This document shows, piece by piece, positions 25,608 to 35,393 of a stretch of 64,000 nucleotides of DNA. Under the pieces are notes generated by a model. That model had not been told where the DNA came from and ran no database searches. It worked only from the letters and a program-made list of their open reading frames with translations. The DNA comes from Hydrogenophaga sp. (GTDB lineage Bacteria; Pseudomonadota; Gammaproteobacteria; Burkholderiales; Burkholderiaceae_C), in contig NZ_JAUCZG010000026.1 of assembly GCF_030373225.1 (NCBI RefSeq), forward strand, positions 1-64,000, read 5' to 3'. Every line of letters starts with the position of its first letter. The stretch's first letter is position 1. The translations under genes were made by a program, and so were the position numbers.

Positions 25608-28499
25608 ATGAGCGATTCCCAATCGAGCGGGGGCAACGTCTATGTTGCCTACAAGACCAACTCGTATCTCTTCGGCGGCAACGCGCCGTACGTGGAAGAG
25701 ATGTACGAGAACTACCTTGCCAACCCCGGCAGCGTGCCCGACACCTGGCGCGGCTACTTCGACGCCCTGCAGCATGTGCCCGCCGGCGACGGATCCGACG
25801 CCCGCGACGTCCCGCACCAGCCCGTCATCAACGCATTTGCCGACCGCGCCAAACAGGGTGGCACGAAGGTTGTCATCGCCGCCGGCGCCGACTCCGACCT
25901 CGGACGCAAGCGCGTCGCCGTCCAGCAACTGATTGCGGCCTACCGCAACGTGGGTGCCCGCTGGGCCGACCTGGACCCGCTCAAGCGCGCCGAGCGCGAC
26001 AACATCCCCGAGCTCGATCTGGCGTTCTACGGCTTTGCCGACGCCGATCTGGAAACCATTTTCAACACGAGCAACACCTTCTTCGGCAAGGAGACGATGT
26101 CCCTGCGCGAGTTGCTCAACGCCTTGCGTGAAACCTACTGCGGCTCCATCGGTGCCGAGTACATGTACATCACCGACCAGAGCCAGAAGCGCTGGTGGCA
26201 GGAGCGCCTGGAGAGCACCCGTTCCAAGCCGGTCTACAACGCCGAGAAGAAAAAGCACATCCTCGACCGCCTGACCGCGGCCGAAGGCCTCGAGCGTTTC
26301 CTGCACACGAAATACGTGGGTCAGAAGCGCTTCTCGCTGGAAGGCGGCGAGAGCTTCATCGCCTCCATGGACGAGTTGATCCGCCAGGCTGGCCAGATCG
26401 GCATCCAGGAGATCGTGATCGGGATGGCCCACCGTGGTCGCCTCAACGTGCTGGTGAACACCCTGGGCAAGATGCCCAAGGACCTGTTCGCCGAGTTCGA
26501 TCACACCGCGCCGGAAGACCTGCCGTCCGGCGATGTGAAGTACCACCAGGGCTTCAGCTCGGACGTGACCACCCCCGGTGGCCCGGTCCACCTCTCGCTG
26601 GCCTTCAACCCCTCGCACCTGGAGATCGTCAACCCCGTGGTCGAAGGCTCGGTGCGTGCCCGCATGGACCGCCGTGGCGATCCGCTGGGCAAACAGGTGT
26701 TGCCGGTGCTGGTGCACGGCGACGCGGCCTTTGCCGGCCAGGGTGTGGTGATGGAAACGCTGGCGCTGGCCGAAACGCGTGGTTACTCCACCGGCGGCAC
26801 GGTGCATCTGGTGATCAACAACCAGATCGGCTTCACCACCTCCGACCCGCGCGACAGCCGCTCCACGCTGTACTGCTCGGACGTCGTGAAGATGATCGAG
26901 TCGCCGGTGCTGCACGTCAACGGCGACGACCCGGAAGCCGTGGTGTACGCCACCCAGCTCGCGCTCGAGTTCCGCATGGCCTTCCAGAAGGACGTGGTGG
27001 TCGACATCGTGTGTTTCCGCAAGCTCGGTCACAACGAGCAGGACACCCCCAGCCTGACGCAGCCGCTGATGTACAAGAAGATCGCGGCCCACCCCGGCAC
27101 GCGCAAGCTCTACGCCGACAAGCTGGCGGCACAAGGCCTGGGCGAAACCCTCGGTGAAGACATGGCCAAGGCCTACCGCGCGGCGCTCGACGACGGCCGT
27201 CACACGGTGGACCCGGTGCTCACGAACTTCAAGAGCAAGTTCGCGGTGGACTGGAGCCCGTACCTCAACAAGAAATGGACCGACAGCTCCGATTCCGCCA
27301 TTCCCATGGCCGAGTGGAAGCGCCTGTCCGAGCGTCTCACCACGCTGCCCGACAGCATCTCGCCACACCAACTGGTGAAGAAGGTGTATGCCGACCGCGC
27401 GGCCATGGGCCGTGGCGAGATCCCGGTCGACTGGGGCATGGGCGAGCACATGGCGTTTGCCTCGCTGGTGGCCAGTGGATTCCCGGTGCGCCTCTCGGGT
27501 GAAGACTGCGGTCGTGGCACGTTCACGCACCGCCACGCCGTGCTGCACGACCAGAACCGCGAAAAGTTCGACGAGGGCACCTATGTGCCGCTGCAGAACG
27601 TGGCCGACAACCAGGCCCCGTTCGTGGTGATCGACTCGATCCTTTCCGAAGAGGCGGTGCTCGCCTTTGAATACGGTTACGCCTCGAACGACCCCAACAC
27701 GCTGGTGATCTGGGAGGCGCAGTTCGGCGACTTCGTCAACGGTGCACAGGTCGTGATCGACCAGTTCATCGCCTCCGGCGAGGTGAAGTGGGGCCGTGTC
27801 AACGGCATCACGCTGATGCTGCCGCACGGCTATGAAGGCCAGGGCCCCGAGCACAGTTCGGCCCGCCTGGAGCGCTTCATGCAGATGGCGGCCGACACCA
27901 ACATGCAGATCGTGCAGCCGACGACGGCCAGCCAGATCTTCCATGTGCTGCGCCGCCAGATGATCCGCGGGCTGCGCAAGCCGCTGATCATCTTCACGCC
28001 CAAGTCGCTGCTGCGCAACAAGGACGCGACCTCACCGCTGTCCGAGTTCACCAAGGGCGGTTTCCAGACCGTCATTCCCGACCAGAGCGCCGACGTCGCG
28101 AAGAAGGCCGACAAGGTCAAGCGCGTCATCTGCTGCTCGGGCAAGGTGTACTACGACCTGGTGAAGAAGCGCGAGGAACGCGAGTCCGACGACGTGGCGA
28201 TCCTGCGCGTCGAACAGCTCTATCCGTTCCCGCACAAGGTGTTTGGCGCCGAGTTGCGCAAGTACCCCAACGCCACCGACATCGTGTGGTGCCAGGACGA
28301 ACCGCAAAACCAGGGTGCCTGGTTCTTCGTGCAGCACTACATCCACGAAAACATGCTCGACGGACAGAAGCTCGGTTATGCCGGGCGCGCTGCTTCCGCC
28401 TCGCCTGCGGTGGGTTATTCGCACCTGCACCAGGAACAGCAGAAGAACCTCATCGAGGCGGCCTTCGGCAAGCTCAAGGGCTTCATCCTCACCAAGTAA
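25608..28499 (+). CDS. sucA: 2-oxoglutarate dehydrogenase E1 component
   Basis: This ThDP enzyme decarboxylates 2-oxoglutarate in the TCA cycle and passes the succinyl group to the lipoate of OdhB. The length of 963 residues is normal. The N-terminal recruitment segment NAPYVEEMYENYLANPGSVP, the central IGMAHRGRLNVLVNTLGK, the SLAFNPSHLEIVNPV region and the C-terminal LLPHGYEGQGPEHSSAR are all intact. The ATG at 25608 follows a GGAGG-like site. The 150-base stretch from 25457 should hold the promoter; CACAAT near 25481 is a possible -10. It is first in odhA-odhB-lpd(-zapE). Confidence 0.98.
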   Translation: MSDSQSSGGNVYVAYKTNSYLFGGNAPYVEEMYENYLANPGSVPDTWRGYFDALQHVPAGDGSDARDVPHQPVINAFADRAKQGGTKVVIAAGADSDLGRKRVAVQQLIAAYRNVGARWADLDPLKRAERDNIPELDLAFYGFADADLETIFNTSNTFFGKETMSLRELLNALRETYCGSIGAEYMYITDQSQKRWWQERLESTRSKPVYNAEKKKHILDRLTAAEGLERFLHTKYVGQKRFSLEGGESFIASMDELIRQAGQIGIQEIVIGMAHRGRLNVLVNTLGKMPKDLFAEFDHTAPEDLPSGDVKYHQGFSSDVTTPGGPVHLSLAFNPSHLEIVNPVVEGSVRARMDRRGDPLGKQVLPVLVHGDAAFAGQGVVMETLALAETRGYSTGGTVHLVINNQIGFTTSDPRDSRSTLYCSDVVKMIESPVLHVNGDDPEAVVYATQLALEFRMAFQKDVVVDIVCFRKLGHNEQDTPSLTQPLMYKKIAAHPGTRKLYADKLAAQGLGETLGEDMAKAYRAALDDGRHTVDPVLTNFKSKFAVDWSPYLNKKWTDSSDSAIPMAEWKRLSERLTTLPDSISPHQLVKKVYADRAAMGRGEIPVDWGMGEHMAFASLVASGFPVRLSGEDCGRGTFTHRHAVLHDQNREKFDEGTYVPLQNVADNQAPFVVIDSILSEEAVLAFEYGYASNDPNTLVIWEAQFGDFVNGAQVVIDQFIASGEVKWGRVNGITLMLPHGYEGQGPEHSSARLERFMQMAADTNMQIVQPTTASQIFHVLRRQMIRGLRKPLIIFTPKSLLRNKDATSPLSEFTKGGFQTVIPDQSADVAKKADKVKRVICCSGKVYYDLVKKREERESDDVAILRVEQLYPFPHKVFGAELRKYPNATDIVWCQDEPQNQGAWFFVQHYIHENMLDGQKLGYAGRAASASPAVGYSHLHQEQQKNLIEAAFGKLKGFILTK

Positions 28500-28511
28500 G
28501 CCGCTCCCGCC

Positions 28512-28547
28512 GCCCGGCCTGCGGATGTCTTTGCATCCCGGCCGGGC
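28512..28547 (+). other. Long hairpin between odhA and odhB
   Basis: GCCCGGCC (28512-28519) pairs with GGCCGGGC (28540-28547), and inside it GGATG (28523-28527) pairs with CATCC (28534-28538). There are 13 pairs with one small internal loop and no T run. It is probably an intercistronic element affecting message processing or relative E1/E2 yield. Confidence 0.65.
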
Positions 28548-28586
28548 TGGCTCAGCGCAGTCCGAAACACACCAGGTAGAAGAAAC

Positions 28587-29858
28587 ATGGCAATCGTAGA
28601 AGTCAAAGTTCCCCAGCTCTCCGAATCGGTGGCCGAAGCCACCATGCTGCAGTGGAAGAAAAAGGTCGGCGACGCGGTGGCGGTCGACGAGATCCTGATC
28701 GAGATCGAGACCGACAAGGTCGTGCTCGAAGTGCCGGCCCCCTCGGCCGGCGTGCTGGTCGAGGTGCTGCAGGGCGACGGCGCCACGGTGGCGGCCGAGC
28801 AGTTGATTGCGCGCATCGACACGGCCGCCGTGGCCGGCGCCGCAGCACCGGCGGCTGCGGCCGCGCCTGCCGCTGCAGCCCCGGCCCCCGCTGTTGCAGC
28901 GGCCGCTGCCGCCTCCACCAGCAAGGCCGGCGTGGCCATGCCAGCCGCCGCCAAGCTGATGGCCGACAACAACCTGGCGGCCGGTTCGGTCGCCGGCACC
29001 GGCAAGGACGGCCGCGTGACCAAGGGCGATGTGCTCTCTGCCGTTGCCGCGCCCAGGCCAGCCGCTGCTGCGCCCGTGGCCGCTCCTGTGGCGATCTCCA
29101 CCGGGGCGCCCACCCGGGTGCTGCCTCAGGTGCCGGTGGTGGCGCCCGACCTGGGCGATCGCCCCGAAGAGCGCGTGCCCATGACCCGCCTGCGCGCCCG
29201 CGTGGCCGAGCGCCTGCTGCAGTCGCAATCAACCAACGCCATCCTGACCACCTTCAACGAGATCAACATGGCCCCGGTCATGGAGATGCGCAAGAAGTTC
29301 CAGGAAAAGTTCGAGAAGGAACACGGCGTCAAGCTCGGCTTCATGAGCTTCTTCGTCAAGGCGGCGGTGCACGCGCTCAAGAAGTACCCCATCATCAACG
29401 CGTCGGTGGACGGCAACGACATCGTCTACCACGGCTACTTCGACATCGGCATCGCCGTGGGTTCGCCACGCGGTCTGGTGGTGCCCATCCTGCGCAACGC
29501 CGACCAGATGAGCTTTGCCGACATCGAGAAGAAGATCGCCGAGTTCGGGCAGAAGGCCAAGGACGGCAAGCTGGGCATCGATGACATGACCGGGGGCACC
29601 TTCTCCATTTCCAACGGCGGCACCTTCGGCTCGATGATGTCGACCCCCATCATCAACCCGCCCCAGTCGGCCATCCTCGGCGTGCATGCCACCAAGGACC
29701 GCGCCATGGTCGAAAATGGCCAGGTGGTCGTGCGCCCGATGAACTACTTCGCCATGTCCTACGACCACCGCATCATCGACGGCCGCGAAGCCGTGCTGGG
29801 TCTGGTGGCCATGAAAGAGGCGCTGGAAGACCCAGCCCGCCTGCTGTTCGACATCTGA
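28587..29858 (+). CDS. sucB: 2-oxoglutarate dehydrogenase E2, dihydrolipoyl succinyltransferase
   Basis: The core of the 2-oxoglutarate dehydrogenase complex, transferring succinyl to CoA. The 423 residues contain one lipoyl domain (Lys44 in [12 protein letters not shown]), a long Ala/Pro linker (about 78-112), the subunit-binding domain near 115-150 ([20 protein letters not shown]), and the catalytic domain ending in [17 protein letters not shown] with the active His and Asp. The start ATG follows AGAAGAAAC. It is flanked by hairpins on both sides within the operon. Confidence 0.98.
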   Translation: MAIVEVKVPQLSESVAEATMLQWKKKVGDAVAVDEILIEIETDKVVLEVPAPSAGVLVEVLQGDGATVAAEQLIARIDTAAVAGAAAPAAAAAPAAAAPAPAVAAAAAASTSKAGVAMPAAAKLMADNNLAAGSVAGTGKDGRVTKGDVLSAVAAPRPAAAAPVAAPVAISTGAPTRVLPQVPVVAPDLGDRPEERVPMTRLRARVAERLLQSQSTNAILTTFNEINMAPVMEMRKKFQEKFEKEHGVKLGFMSFFVKAAVHALKKYPIINASVDGNDIVYHGYFDIGIAVGSPRGLVVPILRNADQMSFADIEKKIAEFGQKAKDGKLGIDDMTGGTFSISNGGTFGSMMSTPIINPPQSAILGVHATKDRAMVENGQVVVRPMNYFAMSYDHRIIDGREAVLGLVAMKEALEDPARLLFDI

Positions 29859-29874
29859 CCGGCATCACCCTCTG

Positions 29875-29904
29875 CCAACGCCCCGACAGGGGCGTTGGCC
29901 TTTT
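29875..29904 (+). terminator. Terminator-like hairpin between odhB and lpd
   Basis: Perfect 10-base arms CCAACGCCCC (29875-29884) and GGGGCGTTGG (29889-29898) with a GACA loop, followed by CCTTTT. It has the form of an intrinsic terminator and should cut transcription into lpd at least partly. The lpd start is only 18 bases further on. Confidence 0.75.
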
Positions 29905-29921
29905 GAATCCAGGAATCCAAC

Positions 29922-31349
29922 ATGTCCCAAACATTTGACGTCGTCGTCATTGGCGGCGGCCCCGGCGGTTACATCGCTGCCATCCGCGCAGCCCAACTCG
30001 GTTTCAAGGTCGCCTGTGTCGACGAGTGGAAGAACGCCGCTGGTGGCCCGGCGCCGGGCGGCACCTGCACCAACGTCGGTTGCATCCCGTCCAAGGCGCT
30101 GCTGCAGTCCTCGGAGCACTTCGACCACGCCAACCACCACTTCGCCGACCACGGCATCACCGCCACCAACGTGAAGATCGACATCGGCAAGATGATCGGC
30201 CGCAAGGACACCGTGGTGAAGCAGAACAACGACGGCATCCTGTACCTGTTCAAGAAGAACAAGGTCACGTTCTTTCACGGTCGTGGCTCGTTTGCCAAGG
30301 CCGTCGAAGCCGGCTACGAGATCCAGGTGACGGGCGCGAAGGAAGAGTTGCTGACCGCACGCCAGATCATCGTGGCCACCGGCTCCAACGCCCGCGCCTT
30401 GCCCGGCACGCCGTTCGATGAAGAGACGGTGCTGTCCAACGACGGTGCGCTGCGCCTGGGCGCCGTGCCCAGGAAGATGGTGCTGATCGGCTCCGGCGTG
30501 ATCGGTCTTGAAATGGGCTCGGTCTGGCGCCGTCTCGGCTCCGACGTCACCATTCTCGAAGGCCTGCCCACCTTCCTCGGTGCGGTGGACGAGCAGATCG
30601 CCAAGGAAGCCAAGAAGGCGTTCGACAAACAGGGGCTGAAGATCGAACTCGGTGTGAAGGTCGGCGAGATCAAGAGCACCAGGAAGGGTGTGAGCGTGGC
30701 CTACACCAGCGCCAAGGGCGAGGCCCTGACGCTCGATGCCGACAAGCTGATCGTCTCCATCGGCCGCGTGCCCAACACCATCGGCCTCAACGCCGAAGCC
30801 GTGGGCCTGCAGCTCGACGAGCGCGGCGCCATCGTGGTCGACGCCGAGTGCCGCACCAACCTCAAGGGCGTGTGGGCGGTCGGCGACGTGGTGCGCGGTC
30901 CCATGCTGGCCCACAAGGCCGAAGAAGAGGGCGTTGCCGTGGCCGAGCGCATCGCCGGCCAGCACGGTCATGTGAACTTCAACACCATCCCCTGGGTGAT
31001 CTACACCAGCCCCGAAATTGCCTGGGTTGGCGAGACCGAACAGCAACTCAAGGCGCGTGGCGCAGCGTACAAGGCCGGCACGTTCCCGTTTCTGGCCAAC
31101 GGCCGCGCGCGCGCACTGGGCGACACCACCGGCATGGTGAAGTTTCTGGCGGACGCCGCCACCGACGAGATCCTGGGTGTGCACATCGTCGGCCCCATGG
31201 CCAGCGAGCTGATCGCCGAGGCGGTCGTGGCGATGGAGTTCAAGGCCAGCGCCGAAGACATTGCCCGCATCTGCCACGCGCATCCTTCGTTGTCGGAAGC
31301 GACGAAGGAAGCCGCACTGGCGGTGGACAAGCGCACGCTGAACTTCTGA
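29922..31349 (+). CDS. odhL: Dihydrolipoyl dehydrogenase of the 2-oxoglutarate dehydrogenase complex
   Basis: The second E3 in the window. It has 475 residues and no lipoyl domain, unlike the PDH-linked E3. It shows FAD-binding VVIGGGPGGYIAAIRAAQLG, redox cysteines Cys49 and Cys54 in [23 protein letters not shown]-binding IGSGVIGLEMGSVWRRLG, and the C-terminal catalytic HAHPSLSEATKEAAL. It lies after odhB behind a terminator-like hairpin, and zapE follows 13 bases after its stop. Confidence 0.97.
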   Translation: MSQTFDVVVIGGGPGGYIAAIRAAQLGFKVACVDEWKNAAGGPAPGGTCTNVGCIPSKALLQSSEHFDHANHHFADHGITATNVKIDIGKMIGRKDTVVKQNNDGILYLFKKNKVTFFHGRGSFAKAVEAGYEIQVTGAKEELLTARQIIVATGSNARALPGTPFDEETVLSNDGALRLGAVPRKMVLIGSGVIGLEMGSVWRRLGSDVTILEGLPTFLGAVDEQIAKEAKKAFDKQGLKIELGVKVGEIKSTRKGVSVAYTSAKGEALTLDADKLIVSIGRVPNTIGLNAEAVGLQLDERGAIVVDAECRTNLKGVWAVGDVVRGPMLAHKAEEEGVAVAERIAGQHGHVNFNTIPWVIYTSPEIAWVGETEQQLKARGAAYKAGTFPFLANGRARALGDTTGMVKFLADAATDEILGVHIVGPMASELIAEAVVAMEFKASAEDIARICHAHPSLSEATKEAALAVDKRTLNF

Positions 31350-31362
31350 GCCGGCACTGGCT

Positions 31363-32460
31363 TTGAGCGTTCGCAGCACCTACGAAGCCGCGCTGAAAGA
31401 GCGCGGCTACACGACCGATCCCGCCCAGCAGCGCGCCGTGGACGCGCTGGAGCGGTGCGCCTCCGAATGGGCGGTGTACAAGCAGCGCCGCTCCAACTCG
31501 CTCAAGAAACTGTTCATCAAGCCCGACATTCCGAGGGGCGTCTACATGTTCGGCGGCGTGGGCCGGGGCAAGAGCTTCCTGATGGACTGTTTCTTCAACG
31601 CCGTGCCCCTGAAGCGCAAGACGCGGCTGCATTTTCATGAGTTCATGCGCGAGGTGCACCGCGAACTGCGCGAGTTGCAAGGCACGGTGAACCCGCTGGA
31701 CGAATTGGGCTTGCGCATCGCCAGGCGCTACAAGTTGATCTGCTTCGACGAGTTTCACGTGGCCGACGTGACCGACGCCATGATCCTGCACCGCCTGCTC
31801 GACGCGCTGTTCAAGGCCGGCGTGGGGTTCGTCACCACCTCCAACTTCCACCCCGACGGTCTCTACCCGGACGGGCTGCACCGCGACCGCATCCTGCCCG
31901 CGATCGAGCTGCTCAAGGAGCGGCTGGAGGTGCTCAGCGTGGACAACGGCACCGACTACCGCCAGCGCACGCTCAACCAGATCGAGCTCTATCACTGCCC
32001 GCTCGGCCCCAACGCCGATGCGGCCATGGAGGCCACGTTCAACGAACTGGCCGAGGCGGGCGACCAGGACCCGGTGATGCAGATCGAGTCACGCCAGATC
32101 AGGGCGGTGCGCCGGGCCGGTGGCGTGATCTGGTTCGATTTCCGAACCCTGTGCGGCGGACACCGTTCGCAGAACGACTACCTCGAGATCGCCACCCAGT
32201 TCCACACCGTGATGCTGTCCAACGTGCCGCAGATGCAGGTGCGCCAGGCGTCGGAGGCGCGGCGCTTCACCTGGCTGATCGACGTGCTGTACGACCGCCG
32301 GGTCAAGCTGGTGATGTCGGCCGCGGTGCAGCCCGAAGAGCTCTACCTCGAAGGCCCGATGTCGCACGAATTTCCACGCACGGTGTCGCGCTTGAGCGAG
32401 ATGCAGTCTGCGGAATTTCTGGCGCTGGAGCACCGGGTCGTGGACACCGGCCTGACCTGA
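31363..32460 (+). CDS. zapE: Cell division ATPase ZapE (AFG1-like)
   Basis: A 365-residue AAA-type ATPase of the ZapE/AFG1 family, which in E. coli acts on the FtsZ ring during constriction. Walker A is MFGGVGRGKSFLMD, Walker B LICFDEFHVADVTDAM, and the sensor region FVTTSNFHPDGLYPDGLHR. The only good start is TTG at 31363 (reading MSVRSTYEAALKERGY), 13 bases after lpd, so it is probably read through from the odh operon. Its stop is followed at once by a short copy of the dispersed repeat. Confidence 0.93.
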   Translation: MSVRSTYEAALKERGYTTDPAQQRAVDALERCASEWAVYKQRRSNSLKKLFIKPDIPRGVYMFGGVGRGKSFLMDCFFNAVPLKRKTRLHFHEFMREVHRELRELQGTVNPLDELGLRIARRYKLICFDEFHVADVTDAMILHRLLDALFKAGVGFVTTSNFHPDGLYPDGLHRDRILPAIELLKERLEVLSVDNGTDYRQRTLNQIELYHCPLGPNADAAMEATFNELAEAGDQDPVMQIESRQIRAVRRAGGVIWFDFRTLCGGHRSQNDYLEIATQFHTVMLSNVPQMQVRQASEARRFTWLIDVLYDRRVKLVMSAAVQPEELYLEGPMSHEFPRTVSRLSEMQSAEFLALEHRVVDTGLT

Positions 32461-32463
32461 CCA

Positions 32464-32486
32464 ATCCCCTCGGGGGCAGCGGACCT
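32464..32486. repeat. Dispersed GC-rich repeat, truncated copy
   Basis: TCCCCTCGGGGGCAGCGGACC matches the core of the element at 1-71 almost base for base. It fills the 24-base gap between convergent zapE and the PP2C gene and runs up to the stop codon of the latter. The CCCCTCGGGG palindrome could act as a bidirectional terminator, although no T run is present. Confidence 0.65.
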
Positions 32487-33243
32487 AACCCAAAGGCTCG
32501 AGTTTCACGATCACGATCGACAGGTTGTCGCCCGCGCCCTTGGCACGGGTGCGTGCCTTCTGGATCAGGAATTCGCAGGCCTCGCGGGGCGACAGCATGG
32601 CGATCGTGCTGGCGAGTTCTTCAGGGGTGAAGTAGTGCCACACGCCATCGCTGCAGGCCATCAGCGCTTCACCCGGAATGAGTTGCGGCACCACGTGCAG
32701 GTCCACCGGCGGGTCGTTCTCGGTGCCCAGGCAGCCCATCAGGATGTTGGCGTGCGGGTGGTCCAGCGCCTCCTGTTCGCTGAGCTCTCCCTGGTTGACC
32801 AGGGTCTGCACATACGAGTGGTCCATGGTGCGGAACACCAGCCGACCGTTGCGGAAGTGATAGACGCGCGAGTCACCGGCATGCACCCAGTGGCTTTCGC
32901 CGTCCGGGTCGATCAGGAAGGCGGCAATGGTGCTGTGGGGTTCCTGCTCGGCCGAGACGGCGGTGAGCTTGATCACCAGGTGCGACTCCTCCACGATCTG
33001 TCGCAGCAGGGCAGAGGCGTCGTCGGTCTCGGGGTCGTAGCGTTCGAACAGCTGGCGCGCCGTGAGCATCACCTGGTCGGATGCCTTGCGGCCGCCGCTG
33101 CGCCCGCCCATGCCGTCGGCCAGCACGGCCAGCATGCAGCTGTCGTGGCGCGGGTGATTCAGCAGACACACCTGGTCCTGCTGGTAATCGCGGTCGCCCC
33201 GGTGGATGCCGGTGGATGCCTGGATGCGGTAGCCTTTGGACAT
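32485..33243 (-). CDS. PP2C-family serine/threonine protein phosphatase
   Basis: A 252-residue cytosolic metal-dependent phosphatase. The PPM motifs are present in order: GDRDYQQDQVCLL, VLADGMGGRSGGRKASD, WVHAGDSRVYHFRNGRL, MACSDGVWHYFTPEEL and GAGDNLSIVIVKL, giving the aspartates that bind two metal ions. Stp1-like phosphatases often work against a PknB-type kinase or FHA proteins, but none is next to it. The start may be 33243 or the ATG at 33252. It is divergent from the DinG-type helicase. Confidence 0.92.
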   Translation of the reverse strand: MSKGYRIQASTGIHRGDRDYQQDQVCLLNHPRHDSCMLAVLADGMGGRSGGRKASDQVMLTARQLFERYDPETDDASALLRQIVEESHLVIKLTAVSAEQEPHSTIAAFLIDPDGESHWVHAGDSRVYHFRNGRLVFRTMDHSYVQTLVNQGELSEQEALDHPHANILMGCLGTENDPPVDLHVVPQLIPGEALMACSDGVWHYFTPEELASTIAMLSPREACEFLIQKARTRAKGAGDNLSIVIVKLEPLG

Positions 33244-33344
33244 ATGAATCAATCGTTTTTCCGGTGCCGGTCAATACACGCAATGGTATCCAGTTATCCC
33301 CCGCGAACGCCCCGCTGGAACAGGCGTCTTTGCATGTTGACCCG

Positions 33345-35393
33345 GTGAGCGATCTGGTGGACAGCGTGGCGGCGGCCTTTGCCACCGACGGGCCGCTCGC
33401 AGCCGCACGGCACGATCACCGGGCCAGGCCGGGTCAACTGGCGATGGCGCTGGCCGTGGCGCGTGCCCTGGCGTCGGGCGGGCATCTCGCGGTGGAAGCC
33501 GGCACGGGGGTGGGCAAGACCTTTGCCTACCTTGTGCCGGTCTTGCTGAGCGGGCAACGGGCCTTGTTGTCCACCGCGACCCAGGCCCTGCAGGACCAGT
33601 TGTTCTCCCGCGACATTCCGGCCGTGTCCAGGGCGCTCGGCATGCCGGTGCGCGCCGCGCTGCTCAAGGGCCGCTCGAGCTATCTGTGTCTGCAGCGGCT
33701 GGAACAGGCCCGAGCCGCCGGGCCCAACCAGCGCAACGACCCTGCCATCGCAGCCGGCCTGGAGCGTGTGCGCCTGTGGGCGCAGGTCACGCGCAGCGGC
33801 GACGTGGGCGAGATGGCGTCACTGCACGAACGCTCGGCGCTGCGTGACCTCGTCACATCCACCCGCCACAACTGCCTGGGCGCCGACTGTCCGCAAGCCA
33901 CACCGTGCCACGTCAACCGGGCGCGCCGCCAGGCGCAGGAAGCCGACTGGGTCGTGATCAACCACCACCTGTTCCTTGCCGACCGGGTGATGCACGAGAC
34001 GCAAGCGGTGGACTGGTTGCCCGAGACGGGTGTGGTGGTGATGGACGAGGCCCACCGTCTCAACGACACCGCCGTGCAGTTGCTGTCGAGTTCCGTTTCG
34101 TCCGACGCGCTGCACGACCTGGCGCGCGAACTCCGCACGCAAGGTAGCGCCTTTGCCCGGGGCCTGCGTCCCTGGGGCCACCTGGCCCTGGTGCTGGAGC
34201 AGGCCTGTCGAGCCATCGGCGCACTGCCCCGAGCCGGGGGCAACCCGCCTCGGCAGGCCTGGTCGGCCGTCTCGCCCGATGGCCTGGAGGCCCCGGACTG
34301 GCACCTGGCCATCACCGCCCTGGATCAGGCGCTGGCCGGCGCGCTGGAAGCGGTGTCGGCCACCGCACAGGCGAGCGCAGAGCTGGGGCGTCTGATGGAG
34401 CGCCTCAAGGAGTTGCAAGCCACCTGGAGCCTGTTGGCGCCCGGGGCGCCGATCCCGGTCACAGCCGCCGATGCGCGCTGGATGGAGTGGGGCGCCGGGC
34501 GCTCGTGGCGAATGGTCAGGGCACCCCGGGACAGCGCGACGCACTTCGGCCAGCTGTTGCAGACCGGGGGGCGGGGCGAGCGCAGCTGGATCTTCGCCTC
34601 GGCGACCCTCGGCCACGACGATGCCTTGAGCTGGTTCACCCGCGGCCTGGGCATCGCAGGCCACAGCGCCTTGCACACGCTGCGGGTGCCCAGCCCGTTC
34701 GACCATGCAGCGCAAGCCGCGCTGTACGTCCCTCACGATCTGCCCGATCCGGCCGACGCCGACCACACGCCGGCACTGGCGGCACGGGTGGCGGACTGGG
34801 CGACCCGCCTGGGTGGACGCACGCTGGTGCTGACGACCACGCTGCGTGCTGTCGCCCGCATGGCGAATGCGCTCGACGGCCTGTTGCAAGTGGGTGAGGG
34901 GGCTCCGATGGAGGTGCTCGCGCAGGGCCGGCTGTCACGCAAGGCCTTGCTCGAACGCTTCCGTGCGGCCCCGCATTCGGGCCGCGGCGCCGTTCTGGTG
35001 GCCTCGGCCTCGTTCTGGGAGGGCGTCGACCTGCCCGGCGACGTGTTGCAGTTGCTCGTCATCGACAAGCTGCCCTTTCCACCCCCGGACGATCCCTTGA
35101 TCGCCGCGCGTGTGAGGGCCATGGAGGACGAGGGGTTTCAGGCGTTCAGCGACGTCTTTCTGCCGGAAGCCGCGATGGCCCTGCGCCAGGGTGCGGGTCG
35201 GCTGATCCGCTCGGAGCGGGACCGGGGTGTGCTGGTGATCGGTGACCGCCGCCTGCTCACCCGCAGTTACGGCAACCTGCTGCTGGATGCATTGCCGCCG
35301 ATGCTGCGCCTGGTGGATGAGTCGGAGCTGCGATCGGCCATCGATGACCTGGTGGTCACCAGATCTTCCACCACGGATCGTCCTTGCTCTTGA
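33345..35393 (+). CDS. DinG/YoaA-family ATP-dependent DNA helicase
   Basis: A superfamily 2 iron-sulfur helicase of about 682 residues, of the XPD/DinG/YoaA type. Walker A is AVEAGTGVGKTFAYLVPVL, Walker B VVMDEAHRLND (DEAH box). Four cysteines in the spacing of an Fe-S domain follow motif I: SSYLCLQRLEQ, then NCLGADCPQATPC. The C-terminal helicase motifs include VASASFWEGVDLPGD and QGAGRLIRSERDRGV. The start is GTG 33345 or TTG 33330; a longer reading from 33081 would overlap the phosphatase gene and is not credible. Its 3' end overlaps bamD by 38 bases. The role is probably DNA repair or replication-fork rescue. Confidence 0.9.
   Translation: MSDLVDSVAAAFATDGPLAAARHDHRARPGQLAMALAVARALASGGHLAVEAGTGVGKTFAYLVPVLLSGQRALLSTATQALQDQLFSRDIPAVSRALGMPVRAALLKGRSSYLCLQRLEQARAAGPNQRNDPAIAAGLERVRLWAQVTRSGDVGEMASLHERSALRDLVTSTRHNCLGADCPQATPCHVNRARRQAQEADWVVINHHLFLADRVMHETQAVDWLPETGVVVMDEAHRLNDTAVQLLSSSVSSDALHDLARELRTQGSAFARGLRPWGHLALVLEQACRAIGALPRAGGNPPRQAWSAVSPDGLEAPDWHLAITALDQALAGALEAVSATAQASAELGRLMERLKELQATWSLLAPGAPIPVTAADARWMEWGAGRSWRMVRAPRDSATHFGQLLQTGGRGERSWIFASATLGHDDALSWFTRGLGIAGHSALHTLRVPSPFDHAAQAALYVPHDLPDPADADHTPALAARVADWATRLGGRTLVLTTTLRAVARMANALDGLLQVGEGAPMEVLAQGRLSRKALLERFRAAPHSGRGAVLVASASFWEGVDLPGDVLQLLVIDKLPFPPPDDPLIAARVRAMEDEGFQAFSDVFLPEAAMALRQGAGRLIRSERDRGVLVIGDRRLLTRSYGNLLLDALPPMLRLVDESELRSAIDDLVVTRSSTTDRPCS

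Noticed and set aside
33081..33344. An N-terminal extension of the DinG-type helicase from 33081
   Set aside because: It is Cys/Arg-rich, overlaps the phosphatase gene on the other strand and lies before the conserved domain.
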